This document shows, piece after piece, positions 9,044 through 17,986 of a stretch of DNA of 64,000 nucleotides. The translations under genes and the position numbers were made by a program. How positions within the stretch are numbered: position 1 is the first letter of the stretch; each line of letters starts with the position of its first letter. The notes below the pieces were generated by a model. That model was not told the origin of the DNA. It was given only the letters and a program-made list of their open reading frames with translations, and made no database searches. Source of the DNA: Saprospiraceae bacterium (GTDB lineage Bacteria; Bacteroidota; Bacteroidia; Chitinophagales; Saprospiraceae); NCBI GenBank assembly GCA_020437105.1, contig JAGQWR010000043.1, forward strand, positions 1 to 64,000, written 5' to 3'.

Positions 9044-10620
9044 TTAATGATAACTGTAAACCCTTTGCCGTGGAAAAGGAATTAATTATCAATTCCACGC
9101 CAACTGAAGTAGAGATTGCCTTGCTGGAGGATTCCAAATTAGTGGAATTACATACGCAGCGAACCAATACAAACTTTACCGTTGGCGACATTTTTTTAGG
9201 CCGGATCAGAAGACTGATGCCAGGCCTGAATGCTGCTTTTGTAGATATTGGGCATAAAAAAGATGCCTTTCTGCATTATACTGACCTTGGACCAAAGCTT
9301 CGCTCCCTGGCTAAGTACACAGATGATACAATCGCAGGAAAAAACAATACCCACCTGCTGGAGAATTTTAATTTCCAACAAGAAATCGTAAAAACCGGTA
9401 AGGTCGAACAGGTCCTGAATAAAAAACAGCAGTTGCTGGTTCAGATACTGAAAGAACCTATAGGAACTAAAGGTCCGCGATTGAGTTGTGAGATGACGAT
9501 CCCTGGTCGATATCTGGTTTTAACACCTTTTTCGGACGTAATCGCCGTTTCCAAAAAAATTGGAAATGCTGACGAAAGAAAACGCTTACGTCAGTTGATT
9601 GAATTGATTCGACCCAAAAATTTTGGCGTTATCGTTCGGACCGCTGCTGAAGGTAAAAAAGCGGCAGATCTCCACGAAGAACTAAAATACATGGTCGATC
9701 GCTGGGAGGAAATTTATAAGCAGCTTAAAGGCGGACGATCACCTATCAAATTATTGAGCGAACTTGATAAGGCGACAACCATTCTTCGGGATGTCCTTTC
9801 GGAATCTTTCAATAAAATTGTCGTTAACGACAAACAACTATATACCAATATCCGCAGCTACCTGGCCAATATTGCACCCGATAAGGTGGATATTGTAAGT
9901 ATGCATAGTTCCCGGAAGCCGATCTTCGACTCGTTTGGAGTAACCCGACAGATTAAAGCTTCCTTTGGGAAAACAGCAACAATGCCAAGTGGTGCCTATC
10001 TGGTTATCGAGCACACGGAGGCCATGCACGTGATCGATGTAAACTCCGGTCATAAAATGACCAGTAGCAACCAGGAAGAAGCTGTTCTGGCTGTGAATAT
10101 GGAGTCTGCAGAAGAGATTGCCCGTCAAATGCGCTTAAGAGATATCGGAGGCATTATCATCATCGATTTTATCGATATGCGCAACCGCGATCATAAGCAG
10201 CAACTAATGGAAGCGATGCGGCAGTTTATGAAAAAGGATCATGCCCAGCATACGATCCTGCCGCTAAGTAAGTTCGGCTTAATGCAAATTACCCGTCAGC
10301 GGGTCCGTCCGGAAATTAAAATTAATACTGCCGAAGTTTGTCCGACTTGTAACGGTACAGGTTCTATCAACCCGGCAATCTTGTTGACAGATGAGATCGA
10401 AAGAGATTTGAGTTTCCTCCTCCAGTCGCACCCGAAATCAAAGCTTACGCTGAAAGTACATCCTTTTGTGGATGCTTACCTGCGCAAAGGCCTGCCATCT
10501 GAACGGATGCGCTGGTATAAAAAATACTACAAGTGGATTAAAATCCGCCCACAAGCAGATTACCCGCTCACGAAGTACCGTTTCTTTGACGGGAGTGAGG
10601 AGGAAATCCGCATGAATTAA
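9037..10620 (+). CDS. rng: RNase G/RNase E family endoribonuclease
   Basis: Single-strand-specific endoribonuclease of the RNase E/G family, acting in rRNA processing and mRNA turnover. It is about 520 aa, RNase G-like in length, without the long RNase E scaffold. The N-terminal part has an S1 RNA-binding insertion (VGDIFLGRIRRLMPGLNAAFVDIG). The catalytic DNase-I-like region contains HVIDVNSGHKM and IIIDFIDM with the metal-binding Asp residues, and the zinc-link is CPTCNGTGS. The GTG at 9037 lies inside a hairpin; the GTG at 9070 gives MEKELIINSTP, closer to the usual family N-terminus, and may be the real start. No neighbouring same-strand gene within 380 bases upstream. Confidence 0.92.
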   Translation: MQVNDNCKPFAVEKELIINSTPTEVEIALLEDSKLVELHTQRTNTNFTVGDIFLGRIRRLMPGLNAAFVDIGHKKDAFLHYTDLGPKLRSLAKYTDDTIAGKNNTHLLENFNFQQEIVKTGKVEQVLNKKQQLLVQILKEPIGTKGPRLSCEMTIPGRYLVLTPFSDVIAVSKKIGNADERKRLRQLIELIRPKNFGVIVRTAAEGKKAADLHEELKYMVDRWEEIYKQLKGGRSPIKLLSELDKATTILRDVLSESFNKIVVNDKQLYTNIRSYLANIAPDKVDIVSMHSSRKPIFDSFGVTRQIKASFGKTATMPSGAYLVIEHTEAMHVIDVNSGHKMTSSNQEEAVLAVNMESAEEIARQMRLRDIGGIIIIDFIDMRNRDHKQQLMEAMRQFMKKDHAQHTILPLSKFGLMQITRQRVRPEIKINTAEVCPTCNGTGSINPAILLTDEIERDLSFLLQSHPKSKLTLKVHPFVDAYLRKGLPSERMRWYKKYYKWIKIRPQADYPLTKYRFFDGSEEEIRMN

Positions 10621-10634
10621 TAACATCTTAAAAG

Positions 10635-10690
10635 CGACCTGTTGTCAGCAGTGATCCAGGAAATCCCGGATCGCAGCCGATAACAGGTCG
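10635..10690. terminator. Bidirectional hairpin overlapping the end of the glycosyltransferase gene
   Basis: CGACCTGTT (10635-10643) pairs with AACAGGTCG (10682-10690); an inner GATCC/GGATC pair continues the stem. The plus-strand exit is TTTTCTTTTTT and the minus-strand exit is CTTTTAAG, so it can terminate rng and its convergent neighbour. The right arm encodes the last residues of the minus-strand protein. Confidence 0.6.
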
Positions 10691-11700
10691 TTTTCTTTTT
10701 TAGGTGTTTCCCCTTTCTCAGGGTTTAATTCCCGTAAGGCTTGTCCTAATCTTAAACCAGATTGTTGCGCCACGCTAAACAATCCGGTGCCCCGATGCAA
10801 TTCAGCCAGGTATTCCTGCTCGGTTTGTCCCGGGGTAGGAATAAGCAATGCCCTCTTTTCAAGTTTCATCAAATCCATAATGCTGCTATAACCGGATCGG
10901 CAAACCACTATGTTAGCCGCATTCAGGGCTTCTTCAAGTTCGATAGTTGTCAGGAAGTTTTTATACGTAATGGTTGAGTGGGCTATATTTTTGGTCGTAT
11001 CCGGAGTGCCCCCCACGATCAGCCAGCTGCCTCGAATAGCGGGTGTCTGTTCCAATATGAGGCTTTCTAATATGCTGCGCTGTGGTTCCGGTCCGGACAA
11101 TACAACGAGATAATCCCATTTAATGGAAGCAGGCTTTTTATGCAGCCTGCTTAAGGGACCGATAAAACGCATTTGTTTAGTAGGATACCCATGCGAAAGT
11201 TGTCCTGCCATTCCGGGACTTTCGGGATGATCGGGCACCCAGTGAAAGTCAAATGGGTGCAACAAGCTCCGATGTGCTCGGTTAATTAACCAGCCGGATA
11301 AGGCATTGGGAGCCAGGATTTGCATTTGGTGACAAACCAAAGCGCTTGGTATTCCGGTATGTTGAAAACCGTAGCGGTGATCACTTATGATGCCCTGGAT
11401 ATTCCATTGAGCAACTAGTTTTTGGGCTTCAACCTTTTCTTTTCGGATCGCCATTGCAATTTTGGGAACCTGCGTTCCCAGGTGCCAACTTAGATTTCCA
11501 GAAGGATATCGGATATTATAACCAGGTAATATGGCTAGGGGTAATTCCGGGAATTCAGCTTCCCACAACTGGGCAGCCTGTCCATCGGAAGCGAGAAATA
11601 CCTCGGTACCTGCCTCTTGCAAAGCGCGTATAATTGGGATAGACCGGGTGGCATGGCCAAGACCCCAGTTTAAAGCACCAACTAAAATACGTTTTTGCAT
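10645..11700 (-). CDS. MurG-like glycosyltransferase (GT-B fold)
   Basis: 351-aa GT-B fold protein related to GT28/MurG and UDP-glucuronosyltransferase-type enzymes. The N-terminal Rossmann domain begins RILVGALNWGLGHATRSIPI, with the glycine-rich acceptor-side loop GLGHATR, and contains the ISDHRYGF segment. The C-terminal nucleotide-sugar domain includes VVLSGPEPQR, then VCRSGYSSIMDLMKLEKRALLIPTPGQTEQEYLA, the usual donor-binding signature. It is not MurG itself, which has a distinct N-terminus. The donor and acceptor cannot be told from the sequence. It shares a terminator with convergent rng. No signal peptide: it acts on the cytosolic face. Confidence 0.85.
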   Translation of the reverse strand: MQKRILVGALNWGLGHATRSIPIIRALQEAGTEVFLASDGQAAQLWEAEFPELPLAILPGYNIRYPSGNLSWHLGTQVPKIAMAIRKEKVEAQKLVAQWNIQGIISDHRYGFQHTGIPSALVCHQMQILAPNALSGWLINRAHRSLLHPFDFHWVPDHPESPGMAGQLSHGYPTKQMRFIGPLSRLHKKPASIKWDYLVVLSGPEPQRSILESLILEQTPAIRGSWLIVGGTPDTTKNIAHSTITYKNFLTTIELEEALNAANIVVCRSGYSSIMDLMKLEKRALLIPTPGQTEQEYLAELHRGTGLFSVAQQSGLRLGQALRELNPEKGETPKKENDLLSAAIRDFLDHC

Positions 11701-11722
11701 ATCCGACTAAATTAGCATCTTT

Positions 11723-11848
11723 ATGCAAATGCTACACCGCTTTATATATCAACTTTTTGGGAAAAGATCTGGCTGGCTGGCTATTTTCTTTCTGCTGCTC
11801 TTTCTGTTTGAAACAGCTTGTCGGGCAGGTAAGTGTGATTGCCCTTAA
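11723..11848 (+). CDS. Very small Cys-rich lipoprotein (41 aa)
   Basis: ORF too short for routine prediction. It begins MQMLHRFIYQLFGKRS, then has a hydrophobic stretch (WLAIFFLLLFLF) ending in the lipobox-like ETAC with Cys33, and a mature tail of only nine residues, CRAGKCDCP. The layout (basic start, hydrophobic core, Cys, short tail) is that of a tiny lipoprotein. Its stop overlaps the stop of convergent pth by four bases (TTAA, 11845-11848), the same arrangement as other convergent pairs here, which supports a real gene. It is divergent from the glycosyltransferase gene, 22 bases away. Function unknown. Confidence 0.45.
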   Translation: MQMLHRFIYQLFGKRSGWLAIFFLLLFLFETACRAGKCDCP

Positions 11849-12459
11849 TTAAACTGATTCATGGTGTGTTGCAAACCAATTGTGCCAAATGCTTTGATGG
11901 TCTCAGTGGCTTTCTTTAGGATGGCACCTAATTGTTCCTGTTCCTCCTCATCCCATTTGCCCAGAACATAGTCAACCTGCTGCCCCTTGCCATATTCCCG
12001 TCCAATGCCGACACGCAATCGGGCATAATTATTTCCACCTGTCATTTGGTCGATATCCTTCAGGCCATTGTGTCCGCCATCACTACCCTTAGCCCGGATT
12101 CGTTGTTTGCCAAAGTCCAGATTTAGATCGTCCAGGACCACCAACAGGTTTGATTTTTCCACCTTGGCTTTTTGGAGCCAATATCTGACAGCCTTGCCGC
12201 TTCGATTCATATAGGTTGAGGGCTTTAGTAAAACAAAGGTGCGGCCCTTATGCTTGAATTCTGCAATGTCTCCCAATTGGTCGTTTTTGAAAGTCACACC
12301 AAATTCCTTTGCCAACTCATCGACAATCTCAAAACCAACATTATGACGTGTATAGTCGTATTCTGCCCCCATATTACCGAGGCCCGCAATCAAATATTTC
12401 ATCGGATCAGGTTCTTCCTTTTTATATAAAGCCGGGAAAAGCGTTTGAAGCCAGCTCAT
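11845..12459 (-). CDS. pth: Peptidyl-tRNA hydrolase
   Basis: Cleaves peptidyl-tRNA dropped from the ribosome, recycling tRNA. The Pth domain begins at residue 20 (MKYLIAGLGNMG); the conserved catalytic His is in YTRHNVGF, the substrate Asn in FVLLKPSTYMNRSG, and VVLDDLNLDFGKQRIR with GSDGGHNGLK follows. The 19-residue N-terminal extension (MSWLQTLFPALYKKEEPDP) is short and helical. Such extensions occur in other Bacteroidota Pth proteins, but initiation at the internal ATG is possible. It is convergent with the tiny lipoprotein gene and shares TTAA as overlapping stops. Confidence 0.95.
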   Translation of the reverse strand: MSWLQTLFPALYKKEEPDPMKYLIAGLGNMGAEYDYTRHNVGFEIVDELAKEFGVTFKNDQLGDIAEFKHKGRTFVLLKPSTYMNRSGKAVRYWLQKAKVEKSNLLVVLDDLNLDFGKQRIRAKGSDGGHNGLKDIDQMTGGNNYARLRVGIGREYGKGQQVDYVLGKWDEEEQEQLGAILKKATETIKAFGTIGLQHTMNQFN

Positions 12460-12576
12460 TTATGCTCTGTTTAGGGGCGAAAATACAAGGAATTTTGTTT
12501 TAATATTTCTTTAACCAAACTTGCTTAAACGCAGGAGGAATCAGGTTATCTAATCAACAAACAAAAACCTGAAACA

Positions 12577-12861
12577 ATGAAAAAGTTCCCATTGCTTATT
12601 CTCGCCCTGCTCTTTGCAGGAATGCTTATCCCAAATACGTCAGATGCTCAAGTGCTGGTACGCACAAAACAAGTTGCTCCAGGTGTGACAATCGTTAAAA
12701 CGAAACCTGTTCATCCCGGAAATAATTTTGTCTGGGTAGATGGATATTGGGATTACAATCCGCGTTTAAAAAGATATACCTATGTAGAAGGGTATTGGCT
12801 AAAGCGCCGGAATCCTAAACAAGTAAAAGTGGTTCATTATCATACATCAAGTTGTCATTAA
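12577..12861 (+). CDS. Small exported protein with WxxGxW-type repeats
   Basis: 94-aa protein with a Sec signal peptide (MKKFPLLILALLFAGML, cleavage likely after SDA). The mature part holds two related units, WVDGYWDYNPRLKRY and YVEGYWLKRRNPKQV, resembling the WxxGxW/YxWxPGxW repeats (PF12779-like) found in small periplasmic or surface proteins. The function of that family is unknown. The C-terminus is His/Cys containing (HYHTSSCH), which could bind metal; this is a guess. It is followed by two hairpins, one a good terminator. Monocistronic. Confidence 0.75.
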   Translation: MKKFPLLILALLFAGMLIPNTSDAQVLVRTKQVAPGVTIVKTKPVHPGNNFVWVDGYWDYNPRLKRYTYVEGYWLKRRNPKQVKVVHYHTSSCH

Positions 12862-12936
12862 AAAAAATGAACCTCAACCAACCAATTAGATATACCTGCG
12901 CTCTTTATATCGCGCTTAACTTTTGAGGTTCTTATT

Positions 12937-12973
12937 GAAAAAGGCCGCCTGTTTCGACAGAGCAGCCTTTTTC
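12937..12973 (+). terminator. Intrinsic terminator after the small exported protein gene
   Basis: AAAAAGGC(C)GCCTGT, loop TTCG, ACAG(A)GC(A)GCCTTTTT: an imperfect long stem closed by a TTCG tetraloop with a T-run. An additional perfect inverted repeat, GAACCTCAA (12869-12877) with TTGAGGTTC (12923-12931), lies just before it. Confidence 0.75.
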
Positions 12974-12988
12974 GTTTGGGTATATATA
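12970..12988 (+). repeat. 19-bp repeat, copy 2
   Basis: TTTCGTTTGGGTATATATA, identical to 8502-8520. Here it directly follows, and partly shares, the T-run of the terminator; no gene start lies within 400 bases downstream. Confidence 0.5.
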
Positions 12989-13039
12989 CCTTTTCCTATT
13001 TTTTTTTGATAAAATAGCTTGTGGTTGACTAGATGGTTT

Positions 13040-13345
13040 ATGGGCGAAAGTCGAAGGGGTTAAGGTCTAAAGTCGAGCATCTAAACTCGCCTGCGGCGGG
13101 GTATTCCCTGTGACCTGATTTTCTCAACTCTCAATAAAATTTTGAATTCCCAAACCACCGCACCATAATAGACCAAATTTCCGCCAGGAAATAATAGACC
13201 CAAAAGGTCTGAAAGACCATTTCGACCCAAGCCAAAGGCTTCGACCCTGTTTCACTTCGCTCAAGTTAAATCGTAGCTTATTGATGCTATTTATGAGACT
13301 ACAGACTACAGCAGCACCTCGGCCTTAGACCCTCGACTTTATAAA
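13040..13345. repeat. Intergenic GACC/GGTC-rich repeat cluster
   Basis: The 565-base gap between 12861 and 13427 carries TAGACC at 13169 and 13195 (26 apart), the palindrome GGTCT-GAA-AGACC at 13206-13218, further GACC units to about 13254, a GCCTGCGGCGGGG patch and a tandem GACTACAGACTACAG. The same palindrome, inverted, and the same TAGACC units recur at 54368-54514. There is no convincing ORF. It looks like a degenerate dispersed repeat. Confidence 0.5.
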
Positions 13346-13426
13346 ACTAAATGTAATAAGTCTCCCCAGTACACATTTTCGCTCCTGTATAAAATTCAGT
13401 AGCTTGAGGTATTAAAAGTTACTGAT

Positions 13427-15166
13427 ATGCGCTTAATTGTTTTAGGCCTGTTATTTTGCCATTTTTGCCAGCAAGGGCTGGCCCAACCCAATGTTATGTT
13501 TCTAACTCCTTTTGAGACAGATCCCAATTATTCAGCCCCCTATGAACGCACGATTTCGTATTACCGGGAACTTGCCGAGGCCTTTCCCGAATTGGAGATG
13601 CGGGAATATGGAAAAACAGATTCGGGACAGCCGTTGCATTTAATGATCCTTTCAATCGATCAGGATTTTGAGGCAGCATCCATTCATGCTAAGGATAAAA
13701 CCATCCTGATGATCAATAATGCGATCCACCCGGGGGAGCCCTGTGGTGTGGATGCAAGTATGATGTTTTTGCGGGATTTATTATTGGATGATGCCAAACA
13801 ACAGTATTTAGAGAACCTGGTCATCATTGTAATTCCCTTTTACAATATTAGCGGCGGACTAAATCGTGGAGCCTACAGTCGGGCCAACCAGGAAGGGCCA
13901 GCAGAACATGGCTTTCGCGGCAACGCGCGTAACTATGATCTGAACCGGGACTTTATAAAATGTGATACCCGCAATGCCCAAACATTTAACCAGATCTTTC
14001 AGGAATGGGAACCCCACGTTTTTATTGATAACCACACCTCAAATGGAGCGGATTATCAATATACGCTTACGCTGATTCCAACACAAAAAGATAAACTTCA
14101 AGAGCCGTTAGCTTCTTTGCTGGTCGGTGATATGCTTCCCGACCTCTATGCAAAAATGCAGGAAACACCCTGGGAAATGATCCCTTATGTATATGCACGA
14201 ACGACTCCGGATGAAGGCATTGCAGGTTTTTTAGATCTCCCAAGGTATTCTTCCGGTTATACCGCCTTACACCATACCATCGGCTTTATGCCCGAAACGC
14301 ATATGTTGAAGCCCTTTGAAGATCGAGTGTGGAGCGTCTATCAATTTATGGATCAAATGGTCGTTTATCTGGCGGAAAAAGGTGGTGCAGTACGAAATGC
14401 AAAACGATTAGCCATTAACCAAACAAAGGCGGCCTCTATTATAGAATTAAATTGGAAACTTGATTTTTCAAAAATAGACTCGATACTTTTTAAGGGCTTT
14501 GAAGCGGGTTACAAACCCAGTGCAATTAGTGGGCTGGATCGCCTGTACTATGATCGGGCAAAACCTTATGAAAAGACCATTCCGTTTTTTAATACTTATA
14601 CTGCTACACTGTCTGTTGAAAAACCAAAAGCCTATGTTATTCCACAGGCTTATACAGAGGTAATCGAGCGCCTCCAATGGAACGGTGTAGAGCTTACGCG
14701 AATTAATGAATCAAAGGAGCTGGACCTGGAGTTTTACTATATCCGCAGTTTTGAGACAGTTGACCAACCCTATGAAGGGCATTATTTACACTCCAAAGTG
14801 GAAGTGGAGAAAGTTCGGCGCATACAAAAAGTATATCCAGGTGATTACCTGGTAGAAACAGGCCAGGCTTCTGATTTGTATATTGTCTCCGTTTTAGAAC
14901 CACAGGGGCCGGATTCTTACTTTGCCTGGAATTTCTTTGATGGAATCCTGATGCAAAAGGAGTATTTTTCGGATTATGTTTTTGAGGATCTCGCCGCAGA
15001 AATGCTGGAAAAAGATCCGGAACTCAAAAAGGCTTTTGAAAATGCCCGGAAGGAGAATCCTGAGATGGCTGAAAGTGCGCGCGCACAGCTGGATTGGATT
15101 TACAAACATTCGCCTTATTATGAACCAACGTACCAACTTTACCCCGTGGGTAGAATGGTCAAGTGA
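13427..15166 (+). CDS. M14 family zinc carboxypeptidase, exported
   Basis: 579 aa. A Sec signal peptide (MRLIVLGLLFCHFCQQGLA) precedes a peptidase_M14 domain (about residues 40-330). Zinc ligands are the HPGE motif (His101, Glu104) and a later His in VFIDNHTSNG near residue 202; the likely catalytic Glu is in MPETHM near residue 288. NYDLNRDFIK corresponds to the substrate-carboxylate-binding Arg region. The C-terminal 250 residues form a second domain that I do not recognise. It is likely periplasmic or surface-exposed and digests peptides taken from the medium. clpB follows 66 bases later but has its own -7-like box, so coupling is uncertain. Confidence 0.9.
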   Translation: MRLIVLGLLFCHFCQQGLAQPNVMFLTPFETDPNYSAPYERTISYYRELAEAFPELEMREYGKTDSGQPLHLMILSIDQDFEAASIHAKDKTILMINNAIHPGEPCGVDASMMFLRDLLLDDAKQQYLENLVIIVIPFYNISGGLNRGAYSRANQEGPAEHGFRGNARNYDLNRDFIKCDTRNAQTFNQIFQEWEPHVFIDNHTSNGADYQYTLTLIPTQKDKLQEPLASLLVGDMLPDLYAKMQETPWEMIPYVYARTTPDEGIAGFLDLPRYSSGYTALHHTIGFMPETHMLKPFEDRVWSVYQFMDQMVVYLAEKGGAVRNAKRLAINQTKAASIIELNWKLDFSKIDSILFKGFEAGYKPSAISGLDRLYYDRAKPYEKTIPFFNTYTATLSVEKPKAYVIPQAYTEVIERLQWNGVELTRINESKELDLEFYYIRSFETVDQPYEGHYLHSKVEVEKVRRIQKVYPGDYLVETGQASDLYIVSVLEPQGPDSYFAWNFFDGILMQKEYFSDYVFEDLAAEMLEKDPELKKAFENARKENPEMAESARAQLDWIYKHSPYYEPTYQLYPVGRMVK

Positions 15167-15205
15167 ATTCGCCGATAAAAATTTCCGGTCCGCCGACCAG
15201 TTCGG

Positions 15206-15213
15206 TATTTTTG
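15206..15213 (+). promoter_or_regulatory. Probable -7 box of clpB
   Basis: TATTTTTG fits TAnnTTTG and lies 19 bases before the clpB ATG. No clear -33 element and no CIRCE repeat are seen in the 66-base gap. Confidence 0.4.
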
Positions 15214-15232
15214 GCCCAGTTTAATCGACATT

Positions 15233-17986
15233 ATGACGTACGACAATTTTACGATAAAAGCCCAGGATGCGATTCTTAAAGCACAGCAACTGGCAGCCAG
15301 CTATAATCAACAAACGGTTGACACTCCACACCTGGTAAAAGGGATACTGGAGGTTGATGAGCATGTATTGACTTTTCTCCTAAACAAAATGGATGTGGAT
15401 ATTACCCAGTTGAACCGTCAACTGGAAGAGGCTATCAAAAAATATCCCAAGATTGAAGGGAGTGAAAAGCAGTATCTGACCAACGAAGCAAACCAGTCGC
15501 TTAGCCGGGCTAAGAAGATGCTAAAGGAGTTTGATGACGAATACATTTCTATTGAATTGATGTTGCTGGGAATTCTGCAAGGAGCTGATCAGGGTGGCAA
15601 AATTCTAAAAGATCAGGGCGCAACAGAAGCGGGGCTAAAGGCTGCCATCACCGAGCTTCGGAAAGGGCGAAAAGTAACGGATCAAAGTGCGGAGCAAACA
15701 TATAACGCCCTGGCAAAATTTGCCATAAACCTAAATGAGCAGGCAGAGACCGGAAAATTGGATCCGATCATTGGCCGGGATGAAGAAATCAGACGGGTAT
15801 TGCATATCATCTCGCGCCGAAAGAAAAACAACCCCATTATTGTTGGCGAAGCGGGCGTAGGTAAAACAGCTATCGTCGAAGGGATTGCCTGGCGTATCGT
15901 CAAGCAGGATGTACCGGAGAATCTGAAGTCAAAGAAAATATTCAGTCTGGATGTATCCGCGCTTATCGCCGGAGCCAAGTTTAAAGGTGAATTTGAAGAA
16001 CGTTTGAAAAGTGTAGTCAAAGAAGTAACCGAGAGCAATGGACAAATCGTATTGTTTATTGATGAAATTCACACACTGATCGGAGCCGGCGGCGGACAAG
16101 GCGCAATGGATGCTGCCAATATCCTGAAACCGGCTTTAGCCCGTGGAGAGCTACGTACTATTGGTGCCACGACGCTGGATGAATACCAGAAATATTTTGA
16201 AAAGGATAAGGCACTCGTACGGCGTTTCCAGGTGGTACAGATTGACGAGCCATCCCTTACGGATACGATTTCTATTCTCCGGGGGTTGCAGGAAAAGTAT
16301 GAAGTCTATCATAAGATCGAAATTTTAGATGAGGCCTTAATCGCTGCTGCTGAATTATCGCATCGGTATATTTCAGATCGTTTCCTTCCGGATAAAGCGA
16401 TTGACCTGATTGATGAAGCGGCCGCCAAATTACGGTTGGAACTGGATTCTGTGCCCGATGAAGTTGACAACTGGGACCGGAAAGTGCGTCAGCTTGAAAT
16501 TGAGCGCGAGGCCATCAAACGTGAAAAGGATAAGAAAAAGCTGGATAAGATCATCGAGCAGATCGCTGTTGCGAAAGAAACCAGAGATTCCATTCGGGCT
16601 ACCTGGCAGAATGAGAAGGAAATTGTAGATGCTATCCAGAATATCAAAAAGAAAATTGAAGAGCTGGAGCAGGAGGCGGTGCGCGCCGAGCGAAAGAGTG
16701 ATTTTGAAACTGTTGCCAAGATTCGTTATGGCACCATGCAGGAGCAAACTGCTATGCTCAAAGTAGCGGAGGAAAAACTGGATAAATTGCCGGAGCAAAG
16801 TCGTTTAACCAATGATGAAGTAACAGCTGATGATATTGCAGAGGTCGTGAGCCGTTGGACGGGTATTCCGGTCAACAAAATGCTCCAGAGCGAGAAAGAT
16901 AAATTATTAAACCTGGAGGATGAATTGGGCAAGCGCCTGATAGGCCAGGTCGAAGCAGTAACCGCAGTGTCGGATGCTGTACGTCGTAGCCGGGCCGGAT
17001 TACAGGATGAAAACAGGCCGATTGGTTCTTTTATTTTCCTGGGACCTACCGGTGTTGGAAAAACGGAGTTAGCCAAAGCCTTGGCAGAAGTATTGTTTGA
17101 TGACGAGCGGGCTATTACCCGGATAGACATGAGTGAATATCAGGAACGGCATACCGTTTCCCGATTAGTAGGAGCGCCTCCCGGATATGTTGGATATGAT
17201 GAAGGCGGGCAGTTAACGGAGGCTGTTCGGCGTAAGCCTTACTCTATCGTCTTGTTGGATGAAATTGAAAAAGCACACCCGGATACCTTTAATATATTGC
17301 TTCAGGTTTTAGATGATGGCCGCCTGACAGACAGCCGGGGCAGGGTCGCAAATTTTCGGAATACGCTCATTATCATGACGTCCAATATGGGAGCGGAAAC
17401 GATTCTGGAAAACTTTGAAGACCTGGATTCTCTGGGTGAAAAACACCGGACAGAAATTTTAGAAACAACCCAATCGGAGGTTTTTGATCAACTCAAAGAG
17501 AATCTACGTCCGGAATTCCTGAACAGGATTGACGAAAAAATCATGTTCCTGCCGCTGACCAAGGATGAAATCAAGCAGATTTTAGTGTTGCTGCTGCGCA
17601 AAACCGAAAAAATGTTGGCAAAACAGGGGCTGACTATCAAGGTAAGTGAGCGGGCAAAAGATCACTTGGCAGATCTGGGCTATGAGCCACAGTTTGGAGC
17701 CCGACCTATGAAGCGTACGTTGCAAAAGGAAGTAGTAAATCCGCTTTCGCGGGAAGTCCTTTCGGGAAGATTTTCTTCCGGGGAGATCATTTATATAGAC
17801 GCAGATTCAAAGGGGTTGCATTTTAGCGATCAACCATTTAAGGAAGATTCGGCGAAGGCTGATATGCCTCCCACAGCGAAGACCAGCACTGCTAAACCAG
17901 CAGCAAAAAGAACCAAAGATCTGGATGCCCTGAAAAAAGCAACCAAGGATTTGGAGGATGCTGTTAAGGATGTTGAAGAGGACTAA
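15233..17986 (+). CDS. clpB: ATP-dependent disaggregase ClpB
   Basis: Hexameric AAA+ chaperone that, with DnaK, extracts proteins from aggregates. Order of parts: N-terminal Clp repeat domain (1-150), first AAA+ module with Walker A GEAGVGKT near residue 206 and Walker [11 protein letters not shown], the coiled-coil middle domain (about 410-530) that separates ClpB from ClpA/C, a second AAA+ module with Walker A GPTGVGKT near residue 604, and the C-terminal D2-small domain. At 917 aa it is about 50 residues longer than usual. The extra tail (after IYIDADSKG) is Ala/Lys/Asp-rich and probably disordered or helical. The stop overlaps that of the convergent LytTR regulator (CTAA). Confidence 0.97.
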   Translation: MTYDNFTIKAQDAILKAQQLAASYNQQTVDTPHLVKGILEVDEHVLTFLLNKMDVDITQLNRQLEEAIKKYPKIEGSEKQYLTNEANQSLSRAKKMLKEFDDEYISIELMLLGILQGADQGGKILKDQGATEAGLKAAITELRKGRKVTDQSAEQTYNALAKFAINLNEQAETGKLDPIIGRDEEIRRVLHIISRRKKNNPIIVGEAGVGKTAIVEGIAWRIVKQDVPENLKSKKIFSLDVSALIAGAKFKGEFEERLKSVVKEVTESNGQIVLFIDEIHTLIGAGGGQGAMDAANILKPALARGELRTIGATTLDEYQKYFEKDKALVRRFQVVQIDEPSLTDTISILRGLQEKYEVYHKIEILDEALIAAAELSHRYISDRFLPDKAIDLIDEAAAKLRLELDSVPDEVDNWDRKVRQLEIEREAIKREKDKKKLDKIIEQIAVAKETRDSIRATWQNEKEIVDAIQNIKKKIEELEQEAVRAERKSDFETVAKIRYGTMQEQTAMLKVAEEKLDKLPEQSRLTNDEVTADDIAEVVSRWTGIPVNKMLQSEKDKLLNLEDELGKRLIGQVEAVTAVSDAVRRSRAGLQDENRPIGSFIFLGPTGVGKTELAKALAEVLFDDERAITRIDMSEYQERHTVSRLVGAPPGYVGYDEGGQLTEAVRRKPYSIVLLDEIEKAHPDTFNILLQVLDDGRLTDSRGRVANFRNTLIIMTSNMGAETILENFEDLDSLGEKHRTEILETTQSEVFDQLKENLRPEFLNRIDEKIMFLPLTKDEIKQILVLLLRKTEKMLAKQGLTIKVSERAKDHLADLGYEPQFGARPMKRTLQKEVVNPLSREVLSGRFSSGEIIYIDADSKGLHFSDQPFKEDSAKADMPPTAKTSTAKPAAKRTKDLDALKKATKDLEDAVKDVEED

